This document shows positions 37,979-50,951 of a DNA stretch of 64,000 nucleotides, piece after piece. Where the stretch lies: positions 1,178,001 to 1,242,000 of the forward strand of contig NHNW01000003.1 of assembly GCA_002786025.1 (NCBI GenBank), read 5' to 3'. The stretch is from Zasmidium citrigriseum (taxonomy: Eukaryota; Ascomycota; Dothideomycetes; Mycosphaerellales; Mycosphaerellaceae). Numbering within the stretch: position 1 is the first letter of the stretch; the number at the start of each line of letters is the position of its first letter. Below the pieces are notes generated by a model. It was not told where the DNA came from and ran no database searches. It saw only the letters and a list, made by a program, of their open reading frames with translations. The position numbers were made by a program, and so were the translations under genes.

Positions 37979-39598
37979 ATGGTGCTCCAAGACCTGGGCC
38001 GGCGCATCAACGCCGCCGTCACCGACCTCACCCGCTCGCAAACCCTCGACGAGAAAGCCTTCGATGGCATGATCAAAGAAATCTGCAACGCCCTCATGGA
38101 AGCCGACGTCAACATCAAGCTCGTCTCACAGCTGCGCAAATCCATCAAATCCTCGGTCAAGTTCCACGAGCTCCCGGCGCATGCCAACAAGAAGCGCCTC
38201 ATCCAGAAAGCCGTCTTCGATGCGCTGGTGGATATTGTGAATCCGCACCAGAAGCCGTACGAGCCGAAGAAGGGAAAGAGCAATGTTATTATGTTTGTGG
38301 GTTTGCAGGGTAATGGAAAGACGACGACGTGCACGAAGCTGGCGAGGTGGTATCAGGCGCGGGGATTCAAGACTTGTTTGGTTTGTGCGGATACGTTCAG
38401 AGCTGGTGCTTTTGATCAGTTGAAGCAGAATGCGATCAAGGCCAAGATCCCATACTACGGTTCTCTCACACAGACGGACCCTGTACAGGTGGCGAGGGAA
38501 GGTGTGGAGAAGTTCAAGAAGGAGCGATTCGAGATTATCATTATCGATACTTCAGGTCGACATCACCAGGATGAGGCTCTCTTCGCTGAGATGGTGGAGA
38601 TCCAGGGCGCCGTCAACCCCAATCAAACTGTCATGGTCTTGGACGCAAGTGTAGGTCAAGCCGCTGAGTCCCAAGCTCGAGCATTCAAAGAAGCCGCAGA
38701 CTTCGGAGCCATCATTATCACCAAGACCGACAGCGCAGCAGCAGGAGGAGGTGCCATCTCCGCCGTCGCAGCGACCCACACCCCCATCGTCTTCATTGGT
38801 ACCGGTGAGCACCTCCTCGATATGGAAAAGTTCAACCCACAATCCTTCGTCTCAAGATTACTTGGCATGGGCGACATGCAAGGCCTAGTCGAACACGTCC
38901 AATCGCTCAAGCTGGATCAAAAAGAGACCTTCAAGAACATCCAGGAGGGCAAATTCTCCGTCCGCGACATGCGAGATCAGCTGGCGAACATCATGAAAAT
39001 GGGCCCTCTATCCAAAATGGCCGGCATGATTCCCGGTCTCGGCAACATGATGGGCCAGATGAACGACGACGAAGGCTCCATGAAGCTCAAACGCATGATG
39101 ATCATCTGCGACTCCATGACGGCCAAGGAACTCGACTCCGATGGCAAGATCTTTGTCGAACAGCCCACGAGGATAACTCGCGTGGCTCGAGGAAGCGGCA
39201 CCAGCGTGCGGGAAGTCGAAGAGCTGCTATCACAAACGCAGATGATGGCCGGCATGGCGAAGAAGATGGGCGGCAATATGAAGAAGATGCAGGCCGCGCA
39301 GAAGAATCCCGCGATGGCGTCTCAGATGCAGCAGATGCAGCAGAGGGTGAAGGCGATGCAGGGCCAGGGTGGTGGACTTCCTGGAATGGGCGGAATGGGA
39401 GGAATGCCGGACATGGGTTCTTTGATGAAGGTATGTACTACCAGCGTTCGTCGAAGGCGATGAATTATGTTACTGACATGTTCACAGATGATGGGCGGTG
39501 GCGGCGGAGGGATGCCTTCCATGGGAGACATGCAGAAGATGATGCAGCAGATGGGAATGGGAGGCGGAATGCCCGGTATGGGCGGCGGTCGAAGGTAG
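37979..39598 (+). CDS. srp54: Signal recognition particle 54-kDa GTPase
   Basis: Two exons (37979-39430, 39488-39598), 520 aa. It has an N-terminal four-helix domain, then the NG GTPase: [18 protein letters not shown] (G1, about 107-122), [24 protein letters not shown] (G3) and [12 protein letters not shown] (G4). The Met-rich M domain ([36 protein letters not shown]) binds signal peptides and 7S RNA. The C-terminus is Gly/Met-rich and continues through exon 2 ([20 protein letters not shown]), ending GGGRR. It acts co-translationally at the ribosome and hands nascent chains to the ER receptor. All GTPase motifs are intact. Confidence 0.96.
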
Positions 39599-40538
39599 CA
39601 CGACACCTGGGCAGAGATTCATGATGTTCTTATTTGGAAAAGGCATAGCGATGGCGTTGGAGGCGCAACAAATCCTGGGCTTGGGCAGGACAGGACGCTT
39701 GTGGACCCGGAACCTACATCACGGTGCTGTAGTATGTACAGCGAAAGACACGAAGTTACAGTCAACGAACTATCCGCCAATCAGTTCTCGGCGTTCCGGT
39801 CAAAGTGGAAGATGCCTCTAATGATCCTCAACTTTCTCGAGGAGAGTGAAGAGCGTGGCAAGCCCTCCAATAGCTCAGACTTACTTTCTCTCGCGGAGAG
39901 AGCTGATCTGCCAGTTTGAGGGGAGGAAGGAGGGTACTGGTGCTCGACAATCACCCTTCCCCTACAACCGCTACAGAGAGGATCTCAGCACCTTCAATTG
40001 CCAGTCGACTTTCGTCTTCCCGACTCATGCGGCGTTCTTGCAACCATCACAGGATACGGGCAACCTCCGCAACACGTTCCCGGTGTCCTTATCCAAGGTG
40101 CGGGCGGATTGTGAGCAGTACGAGCAGGTTGTTAATGGTCGATGAAACCCGGTGATGGTGAGTGATCTTGCAGTATCTCGAGATATGCATTGTAGAGAAA
40201 GCCATTGGAAGAGCTTTCAATGTGCGTGAGATGAACCAAGTTTGAGCGAGATAGTGCGATCAAGGACGGAATCAACACAAGTCACAGACAAAGAACTATC
40301 TACCAATCTATCGTTGATGCTTCAGGATCCACTCTCTCGTCCCCTGATCACGGCCAATGACTTGCACGACGGAGTAGTATCCGGGTCGCTTCCTCGCGCT
40401 TTTTCTCACCAGCCTCTCTCTCGGACTGGCCCTTGCACAGGCACTGATATCGCTCTCAGCCTCTTCATCTTCGTAGCTTCCGAGCGAGACTGCCTTGGCT
40501 TGGCTCCTGGTCTGCCTTCGTGGTGGAGTCGAAGGCTC
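39599..40538. other. Convergent intergenic region, 0.9 kb
   Basis: Between SRP54 (plus) and the chromodomain protein (minus). Short ORFs on the plus strand have no domain. No gene called. Confidence 0.4.
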
Positions 40539-43500
40539 CTAATCCGACCTCCTCAAAGGATGTCCACCCCTCCCACCTCTAACATCGCCCGCGGCAGGGC
40601 TAGCCTGTCTACTGCCAGCACCTCTCTTGATCGGGCTGCTGACTCTGGGGCTGCGCGGCACACTGCTCTGCCTCGTACCCATACGACCCCTAGTCGCCTC
40701 CTTCAACCTCGCAATCTCCTCATCCTTCTGCTTCAAGCTCCTCTCGCTGCTCTTCAGCTGGAGCTGAAGCTTCACCATCTCCTTCTGCATGGCCTTGTAG
40801 TGGTTCTTCTGTGAGATCTCGCGAGCGCGCGCGGCTTCGCCTGATGCGACGACAGAGAGCTCAGCCACCTGTTTCTCGAGCTCGGCCTTCTCTGACGCGA
40901 GGTCGCGGGTCTGGTTTGAGTAGTTTTGGAACGTGTCGCGCGAATATTGAAGTTCGCGCTGAGCGGCTTGCTCTCTCTTCTCGGCCTTTTCTTTCTCGAG
41001 CTTCAGCTGCTCCGTTGCCAGTCGCAGCTTTTCAAATTCGGCGCGTTCAGGAACAGAGTGGTCCAGAAGTCTGCGATTGGCTTCCGCAAGTTGCTCTTTT
41101 AGTGCCGTCCGCTCGGCTCGTAGGACGGAATTGTTGTTCTCGGTGACGGTCAAGCGTTCTACGTAGGCCGCCGCGGCCTTGGTAGCGGTATCTCCTCGTT
41201 TCTTGATTTCGACCAGCTCCACACGTTGTTCTTCGTAGCGGTACTGTAGGTCTTCCATAGCCTTCACGTGTTCCTCAAGACGATTCTGCTGCTCATCCAA
41301 GGCCTCTTGCAGACGCCGCTCCAAGGCACTTGGCCCGATCGGCGCATGGAGGTCGTCGTTGTCCAAGAGATTCGACTGCGTGCCTTTTCCGAGAGAGTCG
41401 CTAACATGTGTGATATCCATGTCTTGTGGATTGATGGTTGCGGGCATGAGCGGCGCATCTGAATCCAACCGCTGCCTCTTCACCGCCTCGCCGCCTGATA
41501 TCTCGACTTCAGAGCTCTCGAGTGGCCTCTTCGCACTGGTGCCATCCTGAGCACTCGACGACTGATGCTCCTGGCCTGAAGTCATCTCGCTATCCGTTTG
41601 ACTGTCCAAATTTTCGATGATTTCGAGGTCTTCTAGAGGCCACTCCATTTCTGGATCGTCGAGATAGTCTCCCACGTCCTGGGCAGCCTGCTTCAAGAAC
41701 GACAGCTGGCTTTGTCCGTTGGTCTTCCTGGTAAAGTCGTCGCGGAACCGATCAATTGCCGTCAAAAGCGTGCGCGCCCGAGCTTTCCCTGACAGGCTTG
41801 GCACGATAAACCGTTCAATGTGCTCAATAGTACGAGGTGCCACGAGGACGTACAGACCCGCCCAATTGTTAGCCCAGTCCATGTTTGGCTGCCTCGAGTG
41901 TTGCCTCAATGCACGAATAATTGGATCTTGGTGCGTTGTCAGTCCATCTAACGCAATGACAATATGAGCACTTTCGACTTGCCCGGCCGCTCGATCGAGG
42001 TCCACAATGGTGGCTCTAGGGCCACTCTTGTCCGTCTCTTCATCCTGATGCTCAGCCGCATAGCTTGTCTTGTAGGGGATGTGAGTCCCTCGGAGATGCC
42101 TTTCCATCATCTCACTAACCTGAAGCCCACGCACAACTAATGCGACATGCATGTCGCGGTCTGCCTGAAGCTTGAAGAACTCCCGCACGAATCGAAACTT
42201 TGCGCTGGAGTCACAGTCCCACTGAGCCTGGTACTCCGGCTCGGAAGCCTGTGTCAGGGCCTCGGAGTTATTGAGATCTGGATGCATGACTGTGTTGCGC
42301 AGGCGCTGGAAAAGAACATCGGCCTGTCGAAGCAGGTGTTGACTTGGGTCTGATTCGCCGAGAAACTCCTTGATGACGCTTTGTTGGTAGTATAAATCGT
42401 TCAGGTACGAATCCCGCTGCATGCCGAAGAGACCGACTGGCACTATGTGCACATTGGCAGATTCGGGATCCTTTTCGGTCTCGGCTGGTGTTTTGGAGGA
42501 CCTTTCCGCCTGGCTCGAACCGTTCAAATGATGAGCGTCAGTCCGCGAGCTGCTACTCTGGGCCTGCGGGAGAAGGGTGTCGTATCTCTCGCTTGTATTC
42601 ATCTCCTCTCGTGTCACATCCGGCGTCGGCTCGTGCGCAGGCACTGTAGAAGGCGACCGAGCGCCTTCAGGTGGGATAGACAGACGGGCTGCACGCTGCG
42701 CTGCTGCGACTTCAGCACCGATTGATGGAGGGAGTGCGGACGCTGGCTGCTCATTTGGTACTTGCAGACGGCCATTTTCTTCGCGTGCAAGCTTGGGACC
42801 ACCTTTCGGCAGATCACTCTGATTTGCTGGCGCAGTAATTGAGGATGCCATTGGCTCCTGTGGTGATGGTGTCTTGGCCATGTCTTCTGGAGTGTGAGGC
42901 TGTACGGGTATGCTCTCTCCGATATGTCCGAGAGACTGCGAAGGCACTGCCGGGAATGGGCTGGAGTCGGGTGTTTCGTGGGAGACGTTGGTTGCAACCT
43001 GTCGACTCGTTTTCGGGACAGTTGTTGAGGGATCTGCGCGGCTTGTGACTTGCTTGTCGCGAGCGCGTGGGAGTTGGGTCAGAAAAGGGACGGAGGACTG
43101 AGTCGATGAATTGTCTTTCTGTGATGGCTCTTCTTGATGCGATGACTCCTCTTGATGAAGCGATTGCTCTTGATATGAGGAGGCCTGTCGTGGAGGTGGT
43201 ACTTCCTGGTGGCTTGATTCGCTTTGGCGATATCCAGAAGGCCAGAGAGGCGAGAAGTCGCTCGTGGAATCAGCAGTCGAAAGTTGCTGAGATCCTCTGT
43301 CGGCAGCTGGAGTTGGATGCTGCACTGCTGATGATGGTACTGGTCTTTGACCAGCTGGAGGAGGCTGAAAGTCCGGCGCTAGACTTGACTGCGTGAAGAG
43401 TTGAAGGCTGCCGAGGGTAGACTGGTCGCTCTCTTCGTTTGAGCTGACAACGATAGGCCGGTGTGCGTCTGTGCCGTCGAGTCCGCTTGGCTGCGCTTGA

Positions 43501-45219
43501 CTTTTGTTCGACGCTGCTTGTTCTTCTTCTGAAGAGGTTGGTTTGGACGAGGTGATATCGTGTTCGACTGCAAGCGATTGTGACAGCTCTTGTTGAAGCT
43601 GTTCTTCGACGGAGTCAAATGAAGCAGCTGCGCTTCGAACTGCTTCTGGCCGCTGAGCTTGAGTAAAATTGTTCTCTGCAAAGGCTTGGTTTGAAGACGG
43701 GGAGTGCGTGTCTTTTGAAAGCCCAAAGTCCGTCCACCTGAAATTCCTAGATTTGTTTGACTGCGACTGAGCCGCAGGCGATATTACAATCGACTTCGTT
43801 GGATTGGCTGCTGAAGTCTGGGTCGGATGCTGAGCAAGTGAAGTTACCGGCTCCTTGGGACGATCCGACAATACGCCTTCTTCGCCCTCTTGCTGAACGG
43901 ATTGAGCTGCGCTGGATTTTGCCCGTGGCGACGTCCTCTCCGCGTCGTTCGAAATCCCAATTGGAGCCGCGGTGTGTCTTTCTTCTTCTTGCACAGCGCC
44001 AGCAACGGTGTCAGCGCTCTGGTCTGCCTGACTAGGTGTGATGGAGTCAGGTGCAATAGGAGCACCGGTACTCGCCCTATGACGACCAGGCGACTCTGCT
44101 TCAGGTGGATGCTCTTCCCCAGAGAATACTAGGCTTCGTCCAGTGCTGGCTCGCTGGGACTCTGGGCCAGGTGAAAATCCCTTGAAGCTCGAAGATTCGT
44201 ACGATGCTTGTTGACTCTGCGAGTCTGGTATAACCAAGCTAGCCCCTCTACCGCTTTGCGTCGACACAGGCTGGCTTTGAGGCTGTGGTGCCGAGCTTTG
44301 GTGTTGGAACTCCTGTCTAGCGCCGGTCACGGGTTGACTGGCAGATAGCGAGCTGGGGTAATTCTGAGAAGAGGACTTCTTGGAGCTGTTTTGCGAGCTG
44401 AGTTTTTCGTATGCGCCAGCTTGGTAGCTTGATGGAGGATCACTTGGTTGCACGTGCAGGGCCCCGTCTTCGAATCGGGAGAAGTCCTCGTCGACTATCA
44501 GTGGATTCTCTGTATCACTTTCCTCGATCTCAGGAAGAGGCTCGGTGTCATCCGCACTGGACGAGGGTGCAGGTGCCGGTCCAGCAGACCTAACCAATGC
44601 CGGCGAAGGTGCCGCAGATGAGCTGTCGGGGATAACTTTTCTCGGTCTGCCTCGCGGTCGCTTTGCTGGCGCTGGCGTGGATGGGTCCGCTGCTGGTAGA
44701 GTCTTCCTAGGCCTGCCTCGTCCACGCTTGACAGGGACCGCAGATGGACCAGCTGATGCTGTCATGTGTCAGTATCACGAGGAGTCAAGACATCAATATC
44801 AGTCATGCAGATGGACGCAACGATACCTGCAGTCGCCCTCTGCCTCTCCTCCCACTCCTCAACAGCAAGTTGATTAGCGTTCGCCTTGGGCTCCCACGTC
44901 TGATCGAATTCGACACCCTCTGAGTCGGGTTCCCAATCAATCAGATACTTGTCGCCCTTTTCTTCGACGATAGCGCGGAGCTTGTACTCTCGATCGTAGT
45001 CAATATCGCCGTGTGGATGTGGCGTCGTTTCGACTTCTGTGCTTTCATGTCAATACCGTATCACAACAAAAGAGAACTCTAGCACTCATATAGGCACTGC
45101 ATGCGCCAAATACAGGAAGTACATAGACAGACGGGGACAAACATACCTTCACGGCGCCGCTTCCCGCTGCTCGTCGGTGTCTCTATCGATGTCGTGCTAT
45201 TGCGCTTGCGCTTGGCCAT
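40539..45219 (-). CDS. Chromodomain/AT-hook/HDA2-3-domain protein (CDP-2-like HDAC complex subunit)
   Basis: Three exons (45219-45147, 45036-44827, 44758-40539), 1500 aa; phases agree. Exon 1 is a basic start (MAKRKRNSTTSIETPTSSGK). Exon 2 encodes a chromodomain (EYKLRAIVEEKGDKYLIDWE, then FDQTWEPKANANQ). Exon 3 opens with two AT-hooks (KRGRGRPRK, KRPRGRPRK), followed by about 750 residues of Ser/Gln-rich disorder. A conserved globular region resembling the HDA2/HDA3 domain of class II HDAC complexes follows (VPVGLFGMQRDSYLNDLYYQ … LVVRGLQVSEMMERHL … VLVAPRTIEHIERFIVP), then a long coiled coil and a basic tail. Neurospora CDP-2 of the HP1-CDP2-HDA1-CHAP silencing complex is the closest described protein by architecture. 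Likely role: targeting histone deacetylation to H3K9me chromatin. Confidence 0.82.
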
Positions 45220-45859
45220 TATGCAGCCACCTCGCTGCGCATTGCCATGATTGTCAGTGCCATCACTAATATCTGCATACAAGAATTCAAGAAGTAAAGT
45301 GATACGCAAGCGGGTGCATGGGAGGGAGTCGCAGTAGGAGGCGCGGCGAACTCACCAAGGTCAAGCGCGGCTTTGTCCCGGGTCTTGGCGTGGATGTGCG
45401 TGTCGACGCGTTTCGACGAGGGATCTCGGAACAATAATGTGGAGGATAGGAATCGTGTGGGCGAGTTTGGGAAAAGTAAGGCAGGAGAGGTCGGTCTCGA
45501 GATCCCGAGTGACTGGTGATTTGGGTCGCAACCGAAAGGTGTAGAAAGAGGAAGAGCGACGCACGATGCGAGAGGTAACATGTGAGCCTCGACGCACGGA
45601 CGGAGACCGCAATTTAGACATTCACGGGACTGGAAACGAGGCAAAAGACAATTCTCTCGAAACTTTTCGTGTTACTTCTTGAGCTCCTCGGTTAGAAGTA
45701 AAATGCATTCAAGACCATCTTTGCGAGGTTCCGTGACCGCTCGCCACACTCTTTCACGACAAACACCCCAACTCCACGCTTTCCACCACTCCGTACTGCT
45801 CCGTTGAATTTTTCTTGACTTGAAGAAGTTCGGACCACACTGAATCGATTTGAGATAGT
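45220..45859. other. Intergenic region
   Basis: Upstream of the chromodomain gene and downstream of the GFA-fold gene (both minus). ORFs of 86-141 codons in 45219-45644 overlap in several frames and are not called. Confidence 0.4.
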
Positions 45860-46771
45860 CTAACCGGTCTGGAAAGACGAGCGCTTCTTCTGCTCCTCGA
45901 CACGCTTGCGCTCCAGATCGCGAATCATGTCTGGCGGGCTGTCTTCAATCAAGTCAGAGCCCTCGCCTTCGTTCAGGCCCGTCCACTTGGGCAGACCGTC
46001 CGGAATGTCCATGACTCGCTCGCCGTAGAACATGTGGAGTCTATGTATTGTTAGCAATTTGAAATTAATACGTTCAAAGCAGATGATGCAAACCTCGGCT
46101 TGAAATTCTCCTTGTCCTGATCGCTCTTGAACTTGATCAAGCTCGGAAAGAGCAGAATCATGTTGCGACCCTCATCCATGATCGGCGAGTGACAGTACTT
46201 GCAACGGACCTTGCATGGTAGCTTGTGCTCGACGCTCTTGGTTGTCGGGTCGTACCACTCAAGGTGGTGATGGCCATCGCGGAAGTTGATGTCGGTCTTG
46301 TTGAAGATAGCGGCCCATTGAAAGGGAGCTGCGTGCCTGAAGTTGAAGAAGAGAAGGTCAGTGTACACTCCAGCCATACAGCGAGGTGGCTTCTGCCCAA
46401 AGCTTTACGTACTGTGTCTGACAAGTCGTGCAATGACACAACTTGCTATCCAAAGGCTCCTCCCTACTCAGCTCATATTGCACCTTGCCGCAATGGCAGC
46501 TCGCCTCGTATCTTGCTTTGAAGTGGTCATTGGACTCATGGATACGGTATGGTGCTCGCTTCTTCCACTCCTCCACGTTCTCTTTGTCAATGATGTGAGG
46601 GTCTTCGACACCGTTGGCCTTAGATGGCATGGTGATGGTGGATGAGAAGGAGCGATTGGTGATGAGCGAGGCCGGTCGGACTGAGGTCGTTAGTGGCTGG
46701 CGGTATCGAATCGAGATGCCGGTGGCTGTATTGTACGCTTTCGGTACCTGTCTGAGTAGTTTGAGGCTCAT
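45860..46771 (-). CDS. GFA/CENP-V-fold zinc protein (Mss4-like)
   Basis: Three exons (46771-46413, 46336-46094, 46040-45860), 260 aa; donor GTACGT for intron 1. The glutathione-dependent formaldehyde-activating (GFA) fold is shown by the Cys set SCHCGKVQYE (C92, C94), LCHCTTCQTQ (C112, C114, C117) and CKVRCKYC (C161, C165, C168), which should bind two zinc ions. The first 47 residues are Arg/Ser/Thr-rich with almost no acids (SLKLLRQVPKAYNTATG … RSFSS), like a mitochondrial presequence. A second Met (MPSKANGVED) could give a cytosolic form. The frame also stays open to a Met at 46897. Substrate unknown; few fungal members have proven activity. Confidence 0.87.
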
Positions 46772-47086
46772 CAATGACAAGCGGGGTTTGGAGTTAGTTG
46801 TGAAGGTCTGAGAAAGGTCGATGGTGAATGAGAAGCAGTCGTACTTAGATGAAGGGTATTGACCCGTTCTTACGTCGTCCTTGCGCAGCACTCGCATTGG
46901 GTTGTGCCATAATAGTGACGTCTAGCACACGCTGGGAAGCAGCGTTCCTGGCGTGCACGGACGTTTCCCCGCGAAAGTGTCGCGTGAGATCGAAACTCAA
47001 TCTGAGTTACACATTAAGCTTTGCGCTTCTGCTCTACTTATTCCGAGTCGTTCATCGATTGACGACATTGATGGCCTGCTTTGAGG
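46772..47086. other. Short intergenic region
   Basis: 315 bp between the inositol phosphatase stop and the GFA-fold start, both minus. Nothing recognised. Confidence 0.35.
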
Positions 47087-50000
47087 CTAGCTGCTCTGCT
47101 GCAGTGCAGCCGTCGCTTCTTTCGTGGTCAGTCCCAGGACATTGGTGAGGTACTCCAATCTGTGAAATGGTCAGCATCGTTTCATCTTTGCCCTCTCGAG
47201 TTCGTGCTTACTGCGCGGCTTTCGCAATCCTCTGCCTCACGCCTTCGAACTCCTTCACGCACTTGTCCCATACGATTTCTCTCTTGTCAGGATCGACGGT
47301 CTTGATCCGCAGCCGTAGTCTGCCGCTCACAGGCCGATGATCAGATATTCGGATTTGGTCCCAGCGCCTGTACTCCTCCATCTTCACCTTGCCGATACCG
47401 CGATAAAGAATCCGATCGCACCACGCCGGCGCTCGACGCTTTTCAGACGTGTCGTAGTCATCGCTGTGCACGTTGTACTTGTAGGTCGGGGCAAAGGTGA
47501 TGGGCGATTCCTGGAACGCTCGCAGGCGGAAGCCGGGGTTCTTCTTCCGACTAAGTAGAAGCTGGTCACGCTCGAGAAGCTTGGTGAGATTACCCTGCTG
47601 GACCTGTTTGATCACCGCATCACGACCCATAGTATCGATGCGGTAATTCAAATCGCCGTTCAAGATGCATATCTCATGGTCGAGGATCATGCTGCCATCG
47701 CCACCACCTGCAAAGACGTCGCTATGGTCGGCAAGCTCGTTTTGGTCCATCGGATATTGAGGCAAGGCGTTGGTTTCCAGGATCTCGGCAATGTCGTTGT
47801 TGCGATGCATGGTGTGCGTCTGGCCGGCCGCGAGATGGCAATTGACAAAGCAGATACTGCTGTCATCCAGTACCATTCTCAAGATCAAGGCACCCTTGTT
47901 TCCGTGATGACCGCCCATCCCACGCTTGACTTCTGCGGTGTGTACATGCCGAATTCGCTGACGTTCGGACGACTTGACAAAGATGCAAGTGAACAGACCC
48001 ACCATGCTTGTGGTGTGCAGGAGGGTATAAGTCTGGTGCGTGGGCATGTATTCGTCCAGGCATCCGGTAAGGTGATCTCTCCAAGCACGATATTGCCTTG
48101 ACATGTGCTCCTGCTCGGCAGGATCCTTCTTCTTGCTCTTGAAGAATGACTTGGCGGTCATCTTCTTATCCTCCAGATCGACAAGCTCCTGGAATCCGAA
48201 AACGAAGATGTCTGGCGGCTCGCGGGACGTCATGTATTCACGGAAGAAGGTGCCATCATCTATGCTCTGTTGCAACCAGCTTGGCTTGGAGGCGCCAGCG
48301 TTCCAGGTCAGCACAGCAGCGGTCAACTCGCGGAAGGTGCAAAACTCAGAGTCACGGCTTTGCATGCGAGCTTCGATCCAGTCTTCTTCGAGCATGCCAT
48401 CCCAGATGCGTAATGAGTTATCCAGACCGAGAGTGACCACGTTTAGCCGACCCATCTTCCACATGGCGGATGGGTCCGCGATGATACTGCAGATTTGCTT
48501 TTCGTGGGCCTTCCAGTCCTTCTTGACGGTCCACGGTGTGGTTGAAGTATCATAGACATAGGCCATGCCCGTACTGTAGCCTGCCCATAAGTAATCACCG
48601 ACTCCGGCGATTGCGCTGATTTTGTACACACTGACATTGACAACGGCCTGACACGTGAAATTCCCCCGGTTGTAGATGCTGACTTTGCCATCCGAGTGTC
48701 CAAAGTAGACCAAGTCTTGCTTTCCATTGAGGGTAGCGCCGGAGGTGACATCGCCGCATGATGGCTGCATGAGTGGACTCTTCAAGACTTGAAACTCAGT
48801 GTCGGAGTGCGCACTGGGCAAGAAAACTCGGATCTCCTTGCCACAAGCAACCCAGAGCTGCTTGCCCGATGCAATCGAGAAGGAGACGTTTTTAGGTATT
48901 CGCCAATTGTTGGACTGAGAATCCAAACTCGGCATGCCCTTGTGGTCTGGTCTCCAAACGAGAAGTTCGCCGCCATCATCCAAGGTCCAAAGCTCGGATT
49001 CGTATCGGAACATTCGAATCACCTCTCGTCGGTTATGAGCTGCCTTGGTCTTCACGATGGATTGGGAGGGGATGTCAATCTCCTGAATTTCGCCAGTGTT
49101 GGTGCCTAGCCATAGCCGCTTCCCTTCATCATCAATGTTGGGAGAAGGCTTGAACACGATGGACGCCACTTTGGTTTGCTCACGAAGATCCATGTCTAGT
49201 AGTTGCTCGCCAGTTCGAAGATTCCAAGCCCTTGTGATGTAGCCACTTGTGCAGATGTAATCGCCGCATACAGCGAAGAGTCTCGTGTCGTAGCCAGTAG
49301 GTATTTGCCAAGGTCGTTGTTTGAACCGCGGTGGTCGGCGGTTAGCTCGTGTCCCATCCGGGAAGTCTTGAGGGCCAGCCATGTTGTCATTATTGAAACC
49401 AGGAGGCGCTGGGTCTTCTTCATCATCTCGGGATTGGCCATTTCCATGCCCGCCTCCGACAGTATTCGTCCTTGCCAGAGTAGGAGCAGCCGGCATTGTT
49501 GAGGATGGGGGAGGCGGAGGAGGTCTTCTTTGGTCCACAGAACGCCGCGGCGCAGGTACCGCGGGGGCCGTTGATGGTGGACCAGGCGTCGTTGATCTTG
49601 CGAAGCCCTGACTAAGAGCAGACTTGGGGCCAGCCTTGACAGCAGGAATTCTAGGAGCTTCCGACTCCGACGCAGATACAGGAGTCTTCAAGCCGTCCAC
49701 TGACCTCTTCAAAGGTATCTTCCCAAATTTGGTGGGGCTCGACCTTCCTGATCGCGCTTTAGGAGGACTGATTCGTCCTGACCGCATCTGAAGTTCAGGC
49801 CTAGCTGGAAGCCTTGGCCGATCTTCAGGTAGGTCCTCGTTCGTATGAAAGTCTCGTCCAGGTGCAGGTCGATATCTGGCTGGCATCGTTGGCGCCCTCA
49901 CCAATCCGTTGCCTTGTGTCTCTCTCTTTGCCGCCACTGTATGATGTGTCGGAGGAGGCAGCCAGCTGTCTGGTAGAGAGGAAGATTCAACAAACGACGC

Positions 50001-50951
50001 ATTGGAGCCCGCCCTTGCCCGATGGACTATAGAAGCATCCGAGTCGCCACGTATTCGCTGCACCCATGACAATTCTGAATCATTGCGGGGACGTTGTGCT
50101 ATCGGCGCATGAGGCACAGAGCCATGAGTCTGACCGGCCTTGATACCAGCATCCTTCCTGATGTCGGGCGAACTTTCCTCACTGCTAGGGGGCGTGCTGA
50201 AAGGAGATATGCTTCGGTCTGTCAGCTCTGCGTTTGTGTCAGGGGCGGCGAGGTTGCTAGGCTTCTTTCCCAAAGTCTGTGGCTTGACTGGGACCTTTGG
50301 CTTGGCAGCTCTGTTGACCACAGGCGGCTCCTTCACGGGCTCCGCTTTCACGGACTTTGGCTCCGGCGTGGGTAAAGAAGGCGCATCTTTGACAGTAGGC
50401 GAGTCAGCTGCTTGCAAGAAAGCGGCTGCTCTCGCTTCCAAAGCCGGAGTTGCTGCTCTGCTGATGTTGCGGGAGTGCGTCTTGGGTGATTCGCTCGTCC
50501 GGTTGGGTGTGAGGGGCTGCAGTGGTGTCGTACCTGCCGACGCTGATGGGCGAAGATCCACGGAGAAGCCTTTCTGAGGGGATCGAGGAGAATCCACAGT
50601 CACAAGGGGAGGTGAATGAGGTGCCGGAGGGCTCATGGGGCCCATCGACGAAGGTCGGGGCTGGTCTGGCTTTGGCCTCAATCTTCGCGGCGTCGGTGCA
50701 GTGGGTACAACCTGCGCAGCTGGTGACCCCACTGGTCCCAATCCTAGTCCTACAGCATTGTTGCCCTCCCCTCCTGAAGTCTTCGGCCTTCCACCTGGCG
50801 ATGTCCCATTGACAGCCAGCGAAGACTGGCGGGGAGGCCCCACTGGTGACTGCGGGGCATCATTGTCCTTTCCCAAATTCTCAAACTTGGACCTCAGCGA
50901 AGAGAATGGCTTGATCGAGGTGGTGTCCGGTCCATCTCTGGGGTCTGCCAT
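47087..50951 (-). CDS. Inositol polyphosphate 5-phosphatase with beta-propeller
   Basis: Two exons (50951-47212, 47159-47087), 1270 aa. The large frame stops at TAA inside the donor GTAAGC. Splicing adds a 24-residue end (LEYLTNVLGLTTKEATAALQ…), which I judge real. Residues 1-540 are Pro/Ser-rich and disordered. Residues about 550-890 form WD40-like repeats (YICTSGYITRAWNLRTGEQL, SIYNRGNFTCQAVVNVSVYK, VTLGLDNSLRIWDGML). Residues about 900-1240 are the 5-phosphatase with its two signatures, LNGDLNYRID (about 1097) and APAWCDRILYRG (about 1175), plus SDHRPVSGRL. It removes the 5-phosphate of phosphoinositides or inositol phosphates at membranes. A propeller fused to this catalytic domain is also known in plant WD40-type 5PTases. 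Both catalytic motifs are intact. Confidence 0.93.

Noticed and set aside
45219..45644. 141-codon minus-strand ORF upstream of the chromodomain gene
   Set aside because: Composition is Ser/Pro/Cys/Arg-like non-coding sequence and it conflicts with the spliced chromodomain gene start.
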